Shown: positions 46,701 through 54,727 of the stretch, one piece after another
Numbering within the stretch: the stretch's first letter is position 1
How the letters are laid out: each line of letters begins with the position of its first letter
From: Flavivirga aquatica
GTDB taxonomy: Bacteria; Bacteroidota; Bacteroidia; Flavobacteriales; Flavobacteriaceae
Assembly (NCBI RefSeq): GCF_001747085.1
Contig: NZ_MDJD01000054.1
Span: 682,001-746,000 of the forward strand
Direction: 5' to 3'
DNA length: 64,000 nt
Notes under the pieces: generated by a model
Seen by the model: only the letters and a program-made list of their open reading frames with translations
Databases searched by the model: none
What the model was told of the DNA's origin: nothing
Position numbers and translations under genes: made by a program

Positions 46701-46994
46701 GTGAGTATTATAACCAATATAAATAAAGTATTCGATCACCGAATTAGATTAGGTATCATGTCTATTCTAATGGTGAATGAATATGCAGATTTTAATATGC
46801 TTAAAGAACTTCTAGGTGCTACAGACGGTAATCTTGCTAGTCACACTAAAGCCTTAGAAAAAGCAGAATATATTAAAGTTGAGAAGCAATTTATAGGAAG
46901 AAAACCCAATACCCGCTACTCTGCTACCAATATAGGAAAAGCGGAATTTAAAAAACACATTAATGCACTCGAAAAATTAATTAACAAACAATAG
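46701..46994 (+). CDS. Small winged-helix transcriptional regulator
   Basis: This 97-residue protein starts with GTG. It is one winged-helix domain of the HTH_34/ArsR-like type: FDHRIRLGIMSILM, DFNMLKELLGATDGNLASHTKALEKAEYI (helix-turn-helix in two parts, about 31-59), then the wing FIGRKPNTRYSAT. There is no sensing domain. It lies between the two matching palindromes (46010-46028 and 47012-47030), which are likely its binding sites, with autoregulation through the first one. Confidence 0.88.
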   Translation: MSIITNINKVFDHRIRLGIMSILMVNEYADFNMLKELLGATDGNLASHTKALEKAEYIKVEKQFIGRKPNTRYSATNIGKAEFKKHINALEKLINKQ

Positions 46995-47011
46995 ATATTT
47001 TTTTATTTATC

Positions 47012-47030
47012 TACTTTGAAAAACAAAGTA
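47012..47030 (+). promoter_or_regulatory. Palindromic operator 2
   Basis: TACTTTG-AAAAA-CAAAGTA repeats operator 1 exactly in both arms and differs only in the five central bases. It too ends 7 bases before an ATG (47038). The shared CAAAGTACTTT extends beyond the palindrome in both sites. Confidence 0.7.
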
Positions 47031-47037
47031 CTTTAAA

Positions 47038-47532
47038 ATGGATTATAGGAAACAAATTATTAAATGGTTTTTTGATAAATCTCAAAAGATTTATGGAATC
47101 ATGCTTAGAAAGTATATACCATGGGAAATTAAAAAAACAGAATTACTTACTTACCCAAAGGATTCGTTTGGAAAACACTTAGGGATATTCTTAAACAACA
47201 ATAATTTTGAACTAATCCCTAAAGGAGAAAGACACGATGCATATCATATAATAACAGGATATGGAACTAAAGTTGAAGATGAAATTGCCTTACAATTCCT
47301 TTGCTTTGGCAATGGAAAAAGAAGCCTATACATATTCGGTCCTATTATTCTAGGAAGCATTATACTCCCTGAATACTTTAAATATTACTACAAATCATAT
47401 CGTATTGGAAAAAACGCAAACATATTTCATCACTACGATTATAAAAAACTTTTAAAAATATCAATAGAAGATTTTAGACAAGCCATATTTTCAAAAGCTC
47501 AAATTGAAATAATCAAACTACAATACAAATAG
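47038..47532 (+). CDS. Coq4-like protein
   Basis: This 164-residue protein carries the Coq4 metal motif HDxxH-x11-E as H66, D67, H70 and E82 (RHDAYHIITGYGTKVEDE). In eukaryotes and proteobacteria Coq4 serves ubiquinone synthesis. Flavobacteriia make menaquinone, so this member must do something else or act on another lipid. It is the first gene after operator 2 and leads an operon of membrane proteins, which suggests a lipid- or envelope-related role. That part is inference. Confidence 0.75.
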   Translation: MDYRKQIIKWFFDKSQKIYGIMLRKYIPWEIKKTELLTYPKDSFGKHLGIFLNNNNFELIPKGERHDAYHIITGYGTKVEDEIALQFLCFGNGKRSLYIFGPIILGSIILPEYFKYYYKSYRIGKNANIFHHYDYKKLLKISIEDFRQAIFSKAQIEIIKLQYK

Positions 47533-47550
47533 ATATAAAAAACAAGCATT

Positions 47551-48927
47551 ATGAAAAACATCCCCCTTATTATTTCTGCTATTTTATTTAGCACCCTTTT
47601 TTACAAACAAGACACAGGCTTAAACTTAAGTATATTCAGTTTTATTACAATTATCATCCTAATTATATATAATAAATTAGCGTTTAAACAAAAGAGTACC
47701 ATAGTTTTTAGTCTTATATATTTAATAACTGCAATAACGGTATTCGTCTATAATTCCAACTTATCAATAATATCAAATACCGTTGCGTTTTTCACATTAA
47801 TAGGTAATGTTTGTGAGCAAAATTCATCCATTTACATAAATTGGATAAATGGACTCTACTCATTTATAGCTGGTTTTTTTCATCGAAAACTTAATGTTAC
47901 TAACAAAGATGAAAAAATATCTAAACAAGAACTTGATTATCTGCATTTAGCAAAAATAATTGGCATTCCATTAATAGTCATTATCGTTTTCATCAGCTTA
48001 TATAAAAATGGAAATCCTATATTTAGTAATCTTATTTCTAAAATTGACTTTAGCTTTATAAACTTACAATGGATCTTATTATCTGTTTTGGGTTATTATT
48101 TATTCAGTAACATTTCGAAACCAGTAGAAGTAGATCCAGCTACATCTTACGATTTAAGTACAGGAAACATATTAACTAAAAAAAGAGAGTTGATTATAGA
48201 AAATCTAAAAAAAGAAAATCAATTTGGTCTTATTCTTATAGTTTTACTAAATGTATTAATCGCCTTTTTTCTTATTACCGATATTACGTATTTAATATCT
48301 ACTACAGATTTTAGAGCGCCCACTTTTTCAAATCAAGTACATAGTGGTATTAATGCATTGATTGCTTCTATAGTAATAGCCATAATAATTATACTATACT
48401 TTTTTAGAGGAAATTTAAACTTTTATAAAGCTAATAAAAACCTAAAAACAGTAACGTATACTTGGATCGCACTCAATATTATGTTAGTCATTAATATTGT
48501 AATTAAAGATTGTCAATATATCTATTATTTTGGTTTTACCTATAAACGTATTGGCGTTTTAATTTACTTACTACTTACAATAATAGGTTTATTTACAACG
48601 GCTATTAAAGTAAAACATATAAAAAACTTTTGGTATTTATTTAGAATAAACACTTTAACTGCTTTTACCATATTAATGATTTCTAGTACGATTAATTGGG
48701 ATAGTTATATAACACATTACAATCTTAACTATGCCAAGTCTATGGATTTTAAATATTTGATAGACCTATCAAATAACAATACGTTCTTTCTTAAAAACTA
48801 TGCCGAAAAAAATGATTTAAGTAATGAAAGAAAAGCGGATGTTGAAAAAAAGTACCAAAACTATTTAAGCAAATTGAAAGATAACAAATGGCAAGAAGTA
48901 CAATACGATAACTTTAAAATTCAATAA
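47551..48927 (+). CDS. DUF4173/DUF4153-type multispan protein
   Basis: This 458-residue protein has about twelve spans and the DUF4173 core: YFFRGNLNFY, the TYTWIALNIMLVINIV part (about 300-315), and FGFTYKRIGVLIYLL. It ends with a soluble tail of about 70 residues (NNNTFFLKNYAEKN...). The family is common in Bacteroidota and Firmicutes and has no known role. It is 18 bases after the Coq4-like gene and 5 before the next, so all are one transcript. Confidence 0.82.
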   Translation: MKNIPLIISAILFSTLFYKQDTGLNLSIFSFITIIILIIYNKLAFKQKSTIVFSLIYLITAITVFVYNSNLSIISNTVAFFTLIGNVCEQNSSIYINWINGLYSFIAGFFHRKLNVTNKDEKISKQELDYLHLAKIIGIPLIVIIVFISLYKNGNPIFSNLISKIDFSFINLQWILLSVLGYYLFSNISKPVEVDPATSYDLSTGNILTKKRELIIENLKKENQFGLILIVLLNVLIAFFLITDITYLISTTDFRAPTFSNQVHSGINALIASIVIAIIIILYFFRGNLNFYKANKNLKTVTYTWIALNIMLVINIVIKDCQYIYYFGFTYKRIGVLIYLLLTIIGLFTTAIKVKHIKNFWYLFRINTLTAFTILMISSTINWDSYITHYNLNYAKSMDFKYLIDLSNNNTFFLKNYAEKNDLSNERKADVEKKYQNYLSKLKDNKWQEVQYDNFKIQ

Positions 48928-48932
48928 AACTT

Positions 48933-49364
48933 ATGAACCTTTCTCTTACTATTTTAAAATCAATAGTACTTGCAACATCCATTTTTTGGTTGGTTATTAT
49001 TTCTGAAGACTTTGAAGCCTCCATGTTTTATCTTATACTTTTATCAATAATTCCAATTTCATTATGCTGTACCATAGTAATACTATCTACTATTGCTCCC
49101 TTTTTTTGGTTCAAAAAAAATAGTAGAACTAATAAAGACATCTTTAAAAAGTACTTCCCTTTCTATGCTATAGTAAGTTTTGGTTTGTGTAGTTATGGTA
49201 TTTACGAATCTAAATTTGGGGCTTACCTTATAAGCTTTTTTGCTTCAGCATTTTTTACAACGTTGCAAACATGGGTTTTATTAGTAAATCATAATAAACA
49301 GAAAAGACATATTACAACCAGTACAAAGTACATTCAAACTACAAAACCTGAAGATAACATATGA
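48933..49364 (+). CDS. Small four-span membrane protein, unknown
   Basis: This 143-residue protein has four hydrophobic segments: about residues 7-22, 30-55, 68-82 and 92-115. I recognise no family. Its stop overlaps the start of the following SanA-like gene by 4 bases, so translation is coupled. Being fixed between two DUF4173/SanA-type genes suggests a role in the same process. Confidence 0.7.
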   Translation: MNLSLTILKSIVLATSIFWLVIISEDFEASMFYLILLSIIPISLCCTIVILSTIAPFFWFKKNSRTNKDIFKKYFPFYAIVSFGLCSYGIYESKFGAYLISFFASAFFTTLQTWVLLVNHNKQKRHITTSTKYIQTTKPEDNI

Positions 49365-49990
49365 AATATTTAAAAAAGACCGTTTTATTTGGTGTTATAG
49401 CATTAATAATTGTCCTATTTATAGATTATTCAGTATCTCATAAAGCAAAAGACTTTATTTATGATGACATCTCAACAATAAGTAAAAACAAGGTTGGTCT
49501 CATTCTAGGAGCCAGTAAATTAACAACTAGCGGCAATATTAACTTGTACTACAAGTATAGATTAGAAGCAGCTATATCATTATACAAAGCTGGAAAAATA
49601 GAACTCATATTAATTAGCGGAGATAACGGAAGAAAAGGTTATGATGAACCTACCGATTTTAAAAACGATTTAATTAAAAACGGGATTCCAGAAAATAAAA
49701 TATTTCTCGACTATGCTGGTTTTAGAACTCTGGATTCTATAGTAAGAGCCAAAGAAGTATTTGGACTTACTGAGTATACTATTATTTCTCAAAAATTCCA
49801 TAATGAACGTGCTATTTATCTAGCAAGACATTTTAATATTAACGCTATTGCTTTTAATGCTAAAGACACTCCTACTCGCTATATCTTTAAAACTAAATTA
49901 CGAGAATATCTAGCAAGAACTAAGGCTTCAATAGATATGTTATTTAATGTAAGCCCTAAATTTTTAGGAGATAAAATAGAGATAAAATAA
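49361..49990 (+). CDS. SanA/YdcF-like envelope protein (DUF218)
   Basis: This 209-residue protein has one N-terminal membrane span (about 6-24) and a DUF218 domain with KVGLILGASKLTTSGNINL (about 45-63), ISGDNGRKGYDE (about 87-98) and AIYLARHFNINAIAF (about 150-164). SanA of E. coli affects vancomycin exclusion and surface barrier functions, and YdcF binds S-adenosylmethionine. No catalytic residue is proven in the family. It is the last intact gene of the operon. Confidence 0.85.
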   Translation: MKYLKKTVLFGVIALIIVLFIDYSVSHKAKDFIYDDISTISKNKVGLILGASKLTTSGNINLYYKYRLEAAISLYKAGKIELILISGDNGRKGYDEPTDFKNDLIKNGIPENKIFLDYAGFRTLDSIVRAKEVFGLTEYTIISQKFHNERAIYLARHFNINAIAFNAKDTPTRYIFKTKLREYLARTKASIDMLFNVSPKFLGDKIEIK

Positions 49991-50036
49991 ACCAGAAACA
50001 CACAACACCTATAAATTTCATAATCAAAACAATAGT

Positions 50037-50332
50037 ATGAATAAATCAATAACTACAAGTAAAACTATAGCTATTTTAAGCTTTGCTATTGGACCATTCT
50101 TTTCATACTTGAATTAAGCTTTAGTATAAGTATAGGGTTTATATATCTAGGATTGATATTCGTAATACTAGCTGCCTGTATAAATATGATTTCATTAATC
50201 ATTTTAATTTTTTTTCTACTAGACCCAAATAATCAAAAATCTGAGCTTATAAAGACTTGTTTCATTGTTTTATCAAACATCCCTATAGTCATTTTATATT
50301 TCACTATTCTTAATTCACAACTAATTTATTAA
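50037..50332 (+). pseudogene. Broken gene for a small three-span membrane protein
   Basis: From the ATG, MNKSITTSKTIAILSFAIG runs 26 codons to a TAA at 50115-50117. The other frame then reads on without interruption as SFSISIGFIYLGLIFVILA ... FTILNSQLIY to 50332. A one-base change near 50105-50113 would join them into a protein of about 98 residues with three spans. It is the first of three damaged genes at the operon end. Confidence 0.65.
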
Positions 50333-50343
50333 AACATAAAACC

Positions 50344-50721
50344 ATGACTTTTAAATTCAATAAAACATATTTAATACTAACAATAACACTCTTTATAACA
50401 GAAGTTTTAATAGCATTATATTTAACAAGTGGCTTTATTCGTTACACTGTTGGAGATTTTCTAGTTGTCATACTTTTGTATTGTTTCTTTAAAAGTTTTA
50501 TCCTCGAAAATTATTTAAAAATTGCTCTTTCAGTCTTACTATTTTCTTTTTTCGTTGAGTTTATGCAATTAATCAACATCCTTAACATATTGAATATACA
50601 AGACAATCAATTGCTTAGAACATAATTAAGAAGTACCTTTCAAGTTTAAGATTTAATTACTTATACATTAGGCACAATAATTGTTATGATTTTTGAATAC
50701 AAACTAAAAAACCATGGATAA
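50344..50721 (+). pseudogene. DUF2809 gene with two nonsense codons
   Basis: The open part (50344-50625, 93 codons) shows DUF2809 features: FIRYTVGDFLVVILLYC and FFVEFMQLINIL. After a TAA at 50623 the same frame continues with LRSTFQV, another TAA at 50647, and then DLITYTLGTIIVMIFEYKL, which is the expected C-terminus. It ends at 50721, overlapping the DUF1361 start. Without the two stops the protein would have about 125 residues, the usual family size. A functional truncated product cannot be excluded. Confidence 0.7.
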
Positions 50722-51132
50722 CATCAAACAATTTCTATGCAACAGATACAAAATTGTATTTGCTCTATTAATTACTGCAGTTTTTAGCATGATATTATTA
50801 ATGGTTAGAATGAAAATTACAAATTCTTATTTTTATTTATTCTTAGTTTGGAATTTATTTTTAGCTGTTATTCCCTTTAGTATTACAAGCTATTTACTAA
50901 GTTTTTCTATACCTAACAAAGTAGTCCTTATATTTTGTTCTGTATATGGTTACTCTTTCTTCCTAATGCACCATATATTATTATCGATTTTCTGCATTTA
51001 AAAGTAAGCCCTAATCAGTTACTCTGGTTAGATGTTTTAGTCCTATCTTCTTTTGCTATAACAGGATTAATTCTTTTCTTCTTTTCGTTATTAGATATGA
51101 GAATAGTTTTAAAACAATTTATAAAAAGCAAA

Positions 51133-52122
51133 TTTGAATATCCGTAATTACTAATAATTGATTAAAAATGCTTATTTTGTTAAAAAAACAAGTCATGAAT
51201 ATTTTTAGTTTTACCGCCCATTTTGATAGTGAAGAAGCTTGTCGTACTCATTTTAAGCAAGAAAGAGATAAGATAGGAGTTAAATGCCAGCGTTGTGGTC
51301 ATACTCATCACTATTGGATAAAGGCTGTTTGGAGCTATGAGTGCAAATCTTGTAGAGCCCGTACATCTTTGAGAAGTGGTACTATTATGCAAAATTCTAA
51401 TCTATCTTTTATGATATGGTATAAGACAATGTTTTTGATGACTACTACCAAGAAAGGATTTTCTTCTAAAGAAATCCAGAAACAGCTTGGTTTAAAAAGG
51501 TATGAACCTGTCTGGGCGATGGTTCATAAACTTCGTAAAGCAATGGGTAACAGAGATGCCCGCTATACTTTAGAAGGTATGATTGAAATGGATGAAGGTT
51601 ATTTTACGGTCGAATCTTCTGAAATAGAGCAACAAAAAGGAAAAAGAGGTCGTGGTGCAGTAGGAAAGCAAAACGTAATGATAATGGCAGAATCCACTCC
51701 CTTAGAAGACCCGAAAACCAACAAGAAGGATCGCCAATGTCGCTACTTTAAAGCCAAAGTGCTGACAGATCATAAGGCTGATGGTGTAAATGATACTGTT
51801 AAAGAGTCTTTAGACGAACAAAGCATTGTTTTTACTGATAAAAGTACTTCATATGTTGATATTGCTGATTTTGTAGAACTACATATTAGTGAAAAATCAG
51901 ATAAACAAACTACTAAAGAGACCTTGAAATGGGTACATATTACCATAAGCAATGCCAAACGAAACTTACTTGGAAATTATCACAAAATTAAAGGCAAATA
52001 CCTACAACTCTACCTAAACGAATTTGTTTACAAACTCAATCGAAGATATTTTGAGGAAAAACTATTCGATAGACTAGTAATAGCTGGAATTACTGGATTA
52101 TGAGTAAAAACGGATATTCAAT
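51133..52122 (+). mobile_element. IS1595-family insertion sequence, copy 2
   Basis: This copy of about 990 bp has the same terminal repeats as copy 1 and the same orientation. The 8-bp direct repeat AAAGCAAA (51125-51132 and 52123-52130) fits the target duplication of the IS1595 family and is confirmed by the in-frame join of the interrupted DUF1361 gene. I see no difference from copy 1 inside the element. Confidence 0.9.
51168..52103 (+). CDS. IS1595-family (ISXO2-like) transposase, copy 2
   Basis: This 311-residue product is identical to that at 27105-28040, including the four zinc-ribbon cysteines and the D142, D224 and N262 positions. The likely start is again the inner ATG (here 51195). 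Both copies appear intact and so could be active. Confidence 0.9.
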   Translation: MLILLKKQVMNIFSFTAHFDSEEACRTHFKQERDKIGVKCQRCGHTHHYWIKAVWSYECKSCRARTSLRSGTIMQNSNLSFMIWYKTMFLMTTTKKGFSSKEIQKQLGLKRYEPVWAMVHKLRKAMGNRDARYTLEGMIEMDEGYFTVESSEIEQQKGKRGRGAVGKQNVMIMAESTPLEDPKTNKKDRQCRYFKAKVLTDHKADGVNDTVKESLDEQSIVFTDKSTSYVDIADFVELHISEKSDKQTTKETLKWVHITISNAKRNLLGNYHKIKGKYLQLYLNEFVYKLNRRYFEEKLFDRLVIAGITGL

Positions 52123-52419
52123 AAAGCAAAATTGAAAAATACTTAATAACATTTATAATCTTACTTACTGCATTTGGTATTTATTTAGGGAGATTTTTAC
52201 GCTATAATTCATGGGAGGTTATTCAAAATCCATCGAATTTATTTAACGATATTTTAAGTATTATAATCCACCCAAATAAACACTACGAGGCTTGGTTATT
52301 TACCATATTATTTGGTATATCTTTAAATATTGGTTTTTGGGTATTTAATGTTTTTGTTAATTCTAAAACAGTTTACAATGACTAAAAACAGTTAAAGTAA
52401 AATAGATACTTAATTTTAA

Positions 52420-53229
52420 TTATGCTTTAACAGGTTGGTTAACATTTGGAATTTCTCTATTTTTTTCCTGAATTTTTCGCACTACCGAAGTTGCTCTTTT
52501 TCTAGTTAAAAGACGTGGTAAGCCTGATAAAAACTTATTAAAAATTCCTGGTACTGCAACCTCTTTTCCTTTAATCATTGCTTTATAACCATAAGCTGCC
52601 ACTTTATCTGCACAAGCCATATTAAAGGTTATTTTATTTTTAGAACATTCTCCAGAAACAACCTCTTGAAAAGATGTTTTAGTAGGTCCTGGACATAATA
52701 CTGTTGCTGTAACACCTGTTCCTTTTAACTCATTAGATATAGCTTGAGAAAACGATAACATATAAGCTTTTGAAGCATAATAAATAGACATTAAAGGCCC
52801 TGGCTGAAAACCTGCTAAAGATGATACATTTAAAATTTTCCCAGAATTACGTTCTAGCATACCTGTTAATACTAACTTAGTTAAGTGTGTACTAGTTATA
52901 ACATGTAGCTGTAACATGTCCATTTCTCTCCTCCACTCCGTATCTGCAAACTTACCAAACAAACCAAAACCTGCATTATTAACTAAAACATCAATAGGCA
53001 TACCTTTAATTTCATTAAAAATAACTTCTGAAACACCAGGATCGCAAAGGTTTTTTACTATTGAAATTATTTCTATATCATTTATTTTTAGAATCTCTGA
53101 CTTTGCATTTTCTAAATTAGTAGCATCTATATCAATTAAAACAAGGTTATAATTATCCTTAGCTAATAAAAGGGATAGTTCTAACCCTAATCCAGATGCC
53201 GCTCCAGTTACTAAAGCTGTTTTAGACAT
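52420..53229 (-). CDS. Short-chain dehydrogenase/reductase
   Basis: This 269-residue SDR has the nucleotide motif TGAASGLGLEL (about 8-18), NNAGFGLFG (about 85-93), the catalytic NVSSLAG (Ser, about 139), and YYASK (YxxxK, about 153-157). Thr-Gly-x3-Gly-x-Gly fits the classical NAD(P)H type. The substrate is unknown. The stop side faces the 3' end of the broken DUF1361 gene. It is 48 bases after the Lys1-type gene and probably in the same transcript. Confidence 0.9.
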   Translation of the reverse strand: MSKTALVTGAASGLGLELSLLLAKDNYNLVLIDIDATNLENAKSEILKINDIEIISIVKNLCDPGVSEVIFNEIKGMPIDVLVNNAGFGLFGKFADTEWRREMDMLQLHVITSTHLTKLVLTGMLERNSGKILNVSSLAGFQPGPLMSIYYASKAYMLSFSQAISNELKGTGVTATVLCPGPTKTSFQEVVSGECSKNKITFNMACADKVAAYGYKAMIKGKEVAVPGIFNKFLSGLPRLLTRKRATSVVRKIQEKNREIPNVNQPVKA

Positions 53230-53277
53230 TATGTATTATTTATTATTCTTAAAATTTATTTTAAATTATTTATTTGC

Positions 53278-54483
53278 TTATCCGTCAATATAATCTTGTA
53301 AATAAGCAAAGTGTTCTGTCAATTTTCCGTTCTCAGTAATTTTTGAACGTTTTAGAATTCCATCTTTATCTCCATTAAAAAATGCAGGAATAACATGTTG
53401 CAAAAACATATCACCAAAACCTTCACTAGCATCTTTTGGAAGCTCACAAGGTAAATTATCTACTGCCATAACAACAATAGCTTTATCATCTTTATAATCT
53501 ACTTCTCTTTCAGTTTCTGGATCATAACCATAAATAGGTTCTGCTATAGTAGACGCACGAAGTGTTGTGGCTACAGGTCCATCAACATCACAACTAATAT
53601 CTGCTACTACTTTAATATTAAAATCTGAAGACTTCACATCATCTCTCGTATATAAATATGGAGCTCTGTCTCCATAAAAATGTCCTGCAATATAATAATC
53701 TGTTACTTTAGCAAAACGCATAAAATCCGATTCATATGCTTCGGGATTATTAAAGAAATCTATATTATCTAGTATAGTACCGTCCTTACGCTTGTTATAA
53801 GCTAAAACATCTATTTTGCAATATACTGGCTCATTAAAAGTATTATTTAGATACTCATTAACTGAAATACTTTTTATCCTCATAGCATCTAACATCTCTT
53901 GAACTCCATTAGATACCTTTCCACTCCCCGTTAATAATATTTTAATATTAGGTAATCTTATACTATTTAATTCTTTTATTAAAGCGTCTTGATTTGGTAA
54001 AGTACCTGCTTTTGGTAAATTAAATGAATTATACTTTAAGCCCCAAGCTCTAAACCCATTATAGCTGCCTACTATACCTGCATAACGTCCAAAACCTATT
54101 AAACGAAAACCTTTATCATTAACTATGGTTTCATGATCGAAAAGTTCTATGTTTTTTTCTAAAATAGTTTTTAAAAGTTTTCTATTATAAGGCTGTTTTT
54201 TAATAGTATGCGAAAAGAAAAAGTATTTTTTATTAGGTATAAGCGTATCTATTGGCACTTCTTTTACCCCTATCATAACATCGCAATCATTAATATTTTC
54301 TACAACTTCTAATCCCTTTCTTTTATATTGCTCATCTGAAAATGCACGAATATCTGAAGATTCCACTTTAAAAGTAGCTTCTGGAAATAGTTTCTGCGCT
54401 TCTTCTAATTTTGAAGGTGAAAATACAACACGACGGTCTGGTGGACTTTTACGTTCTTTTATAATGACAAACTTAAGACTCAT
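53278..54483 (-). CDS. Lys1-type saccharopine/alanine dehydrogenase-like enzyme
   Basis: This 401-residue protein has an AlaDH/PNT-like N-terminal domain (KFVIIKERKSPPDRRVVFSP; DVMIGVKEVP at about 70-79; FSHTIKKQ) and a Rossmann half with ILLTGSGKVSNGVQEML. That is the architecture of NAD-dependent saccharopine dehydrogenase (lysine-forming). Such genes are common in Flavobacteriia, but their reaction is not settled. It is the first gene of a two-gene unit with the SDR and is divergent from the tmRNA promoter region. Confidence 0.8.
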   Translation of the reverse strand: MSLKFVIIKERKSPPDRRVVFSPSKLEEAQKLFPEATFKVESSDIRAFSDEQYKRKGLEVVENINDCDVMIGVKEVPIDTLIPNKKYFFFSHTIKKQPYNRKLLKTILEKNIELFDHETIVNDKGFRLIGFGRYAGIVGSYNGFRAWGLKYNSFNLPKAGTLPNQDALIKELNSIRLPNIKILLTGSGKVSNGVQEMLDAMRIKSISVNEYLNNTFNEPVYCKIDVLAYNKRKDGTILDNIDFFNNPEAYESDFMRFAKVTDYYIAGHFYGDRAPYLYTRDDVKSSDFNIKVVADISCDVDGPVATTLRASTIAEPIYGYDPETEREVDYKDDKAIVVMAVDNLPCELPKDASEGFGDMFLQHVIPAFFNGDKDGILKRSKITENGKLTEHFAYLQDYIDG

Positions 54484-54557
54484 ATTAATTTAATTAGTAG
54501 TTAATTCTTTCATGAGAGTAAAAAAGTGATACAAATTTTGAACGAAAGTAACAGGAT

Positions 54558-54591
54558 TTGAAAGCTTATACAAACTTTTTCGATAACTTTG
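54558..54591 (+). promoter_or_regulatory. Putative promoter reading toward tmRNA
   Basis: TTG (54558-54560) and a perfect TAACTTTG (54584-54591) are separated by 23 bases, within the range known for Bacteroidota. Initiation would fall just before the folded element at 54598, leaving a leader of about 130 bases ahead of tmRNA. Confidence 0.5.
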
Positions 54592-54597
54592 CATTCT

Positions 54598-54674
54598 GCG
54601 TTAAGGATTGAGGCGGCATCCTTTTGCTTTTTCTGCAAAAGATATAGCCGAAAGCCTGCCCCCTTTTGGGAGCG
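54598..54674 (+). repeat. Structured element upstream of tmRNA
   Basis: The sequence folds into a hairpin: CTTTTGC (54621-54627) and GCAAAAG (54635-54641) form a 7-bp stem with a 7-base loop. Outside it GGC-GGC (54612-54617) can pair with GCC (54547 onward, read as 54647-54649) and GCC (54654-54656) across a GAAA bulge. A second hairpin CCC-TTTT-GGG follows at 54661-54670. I recall closely similar segments, including the reverse-strand AAAGGATGCCGCC part, from other Flavobacteriaceae intergenic regions. That memory is unchecked. Confidence 0.5.
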
Positions 54675-54727
54675 CTAAAATGATTATCATTTTTCAATTA
54701 GTAAAATTACTGCTTAGGCAGAAAAAC

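Larger units (their letters stand above)
50714..52385 (+). pseudogene. DUF1361 gene broken by a frameshift and by IS copy 2
   Basis: Three blocks make one membrane protein. The first (50714 to about 50940) has six codons of cytosolic lead and two spans. A one-base loss near 50940-50950 shifts the frame. The second block (to 51132) begins FCIWLLFLPNAPYIIIDFLHL, a DUF1361 hallmark. IS copy 2 follows, and after it (52131-52385) comes IEKYLITFIILLTAFGIYLGRFLR. Removal of the IS with one 8-base repeat restores that reading frame exactly. The intact protein would have about 224 residues. Confidence 0.85.

Noticed and set aside
50623-50649. Stop-codon recoding (TAA read as an amino acid) in DUF2809
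   Set aside because: TAA ends all the normal genes in the window, and the neighbouring genes carry unrelated frameshifts, so decay is simpler.
27063-52130. Composite transposon carrying the glycan locus
   Set aside because: The flanking target repeats differ (TAAAGCTT and AAAGCAAA) and each IS copy has its own pair, so the copies arrived separately. The segment contains typA and kdsA, which are core genes.
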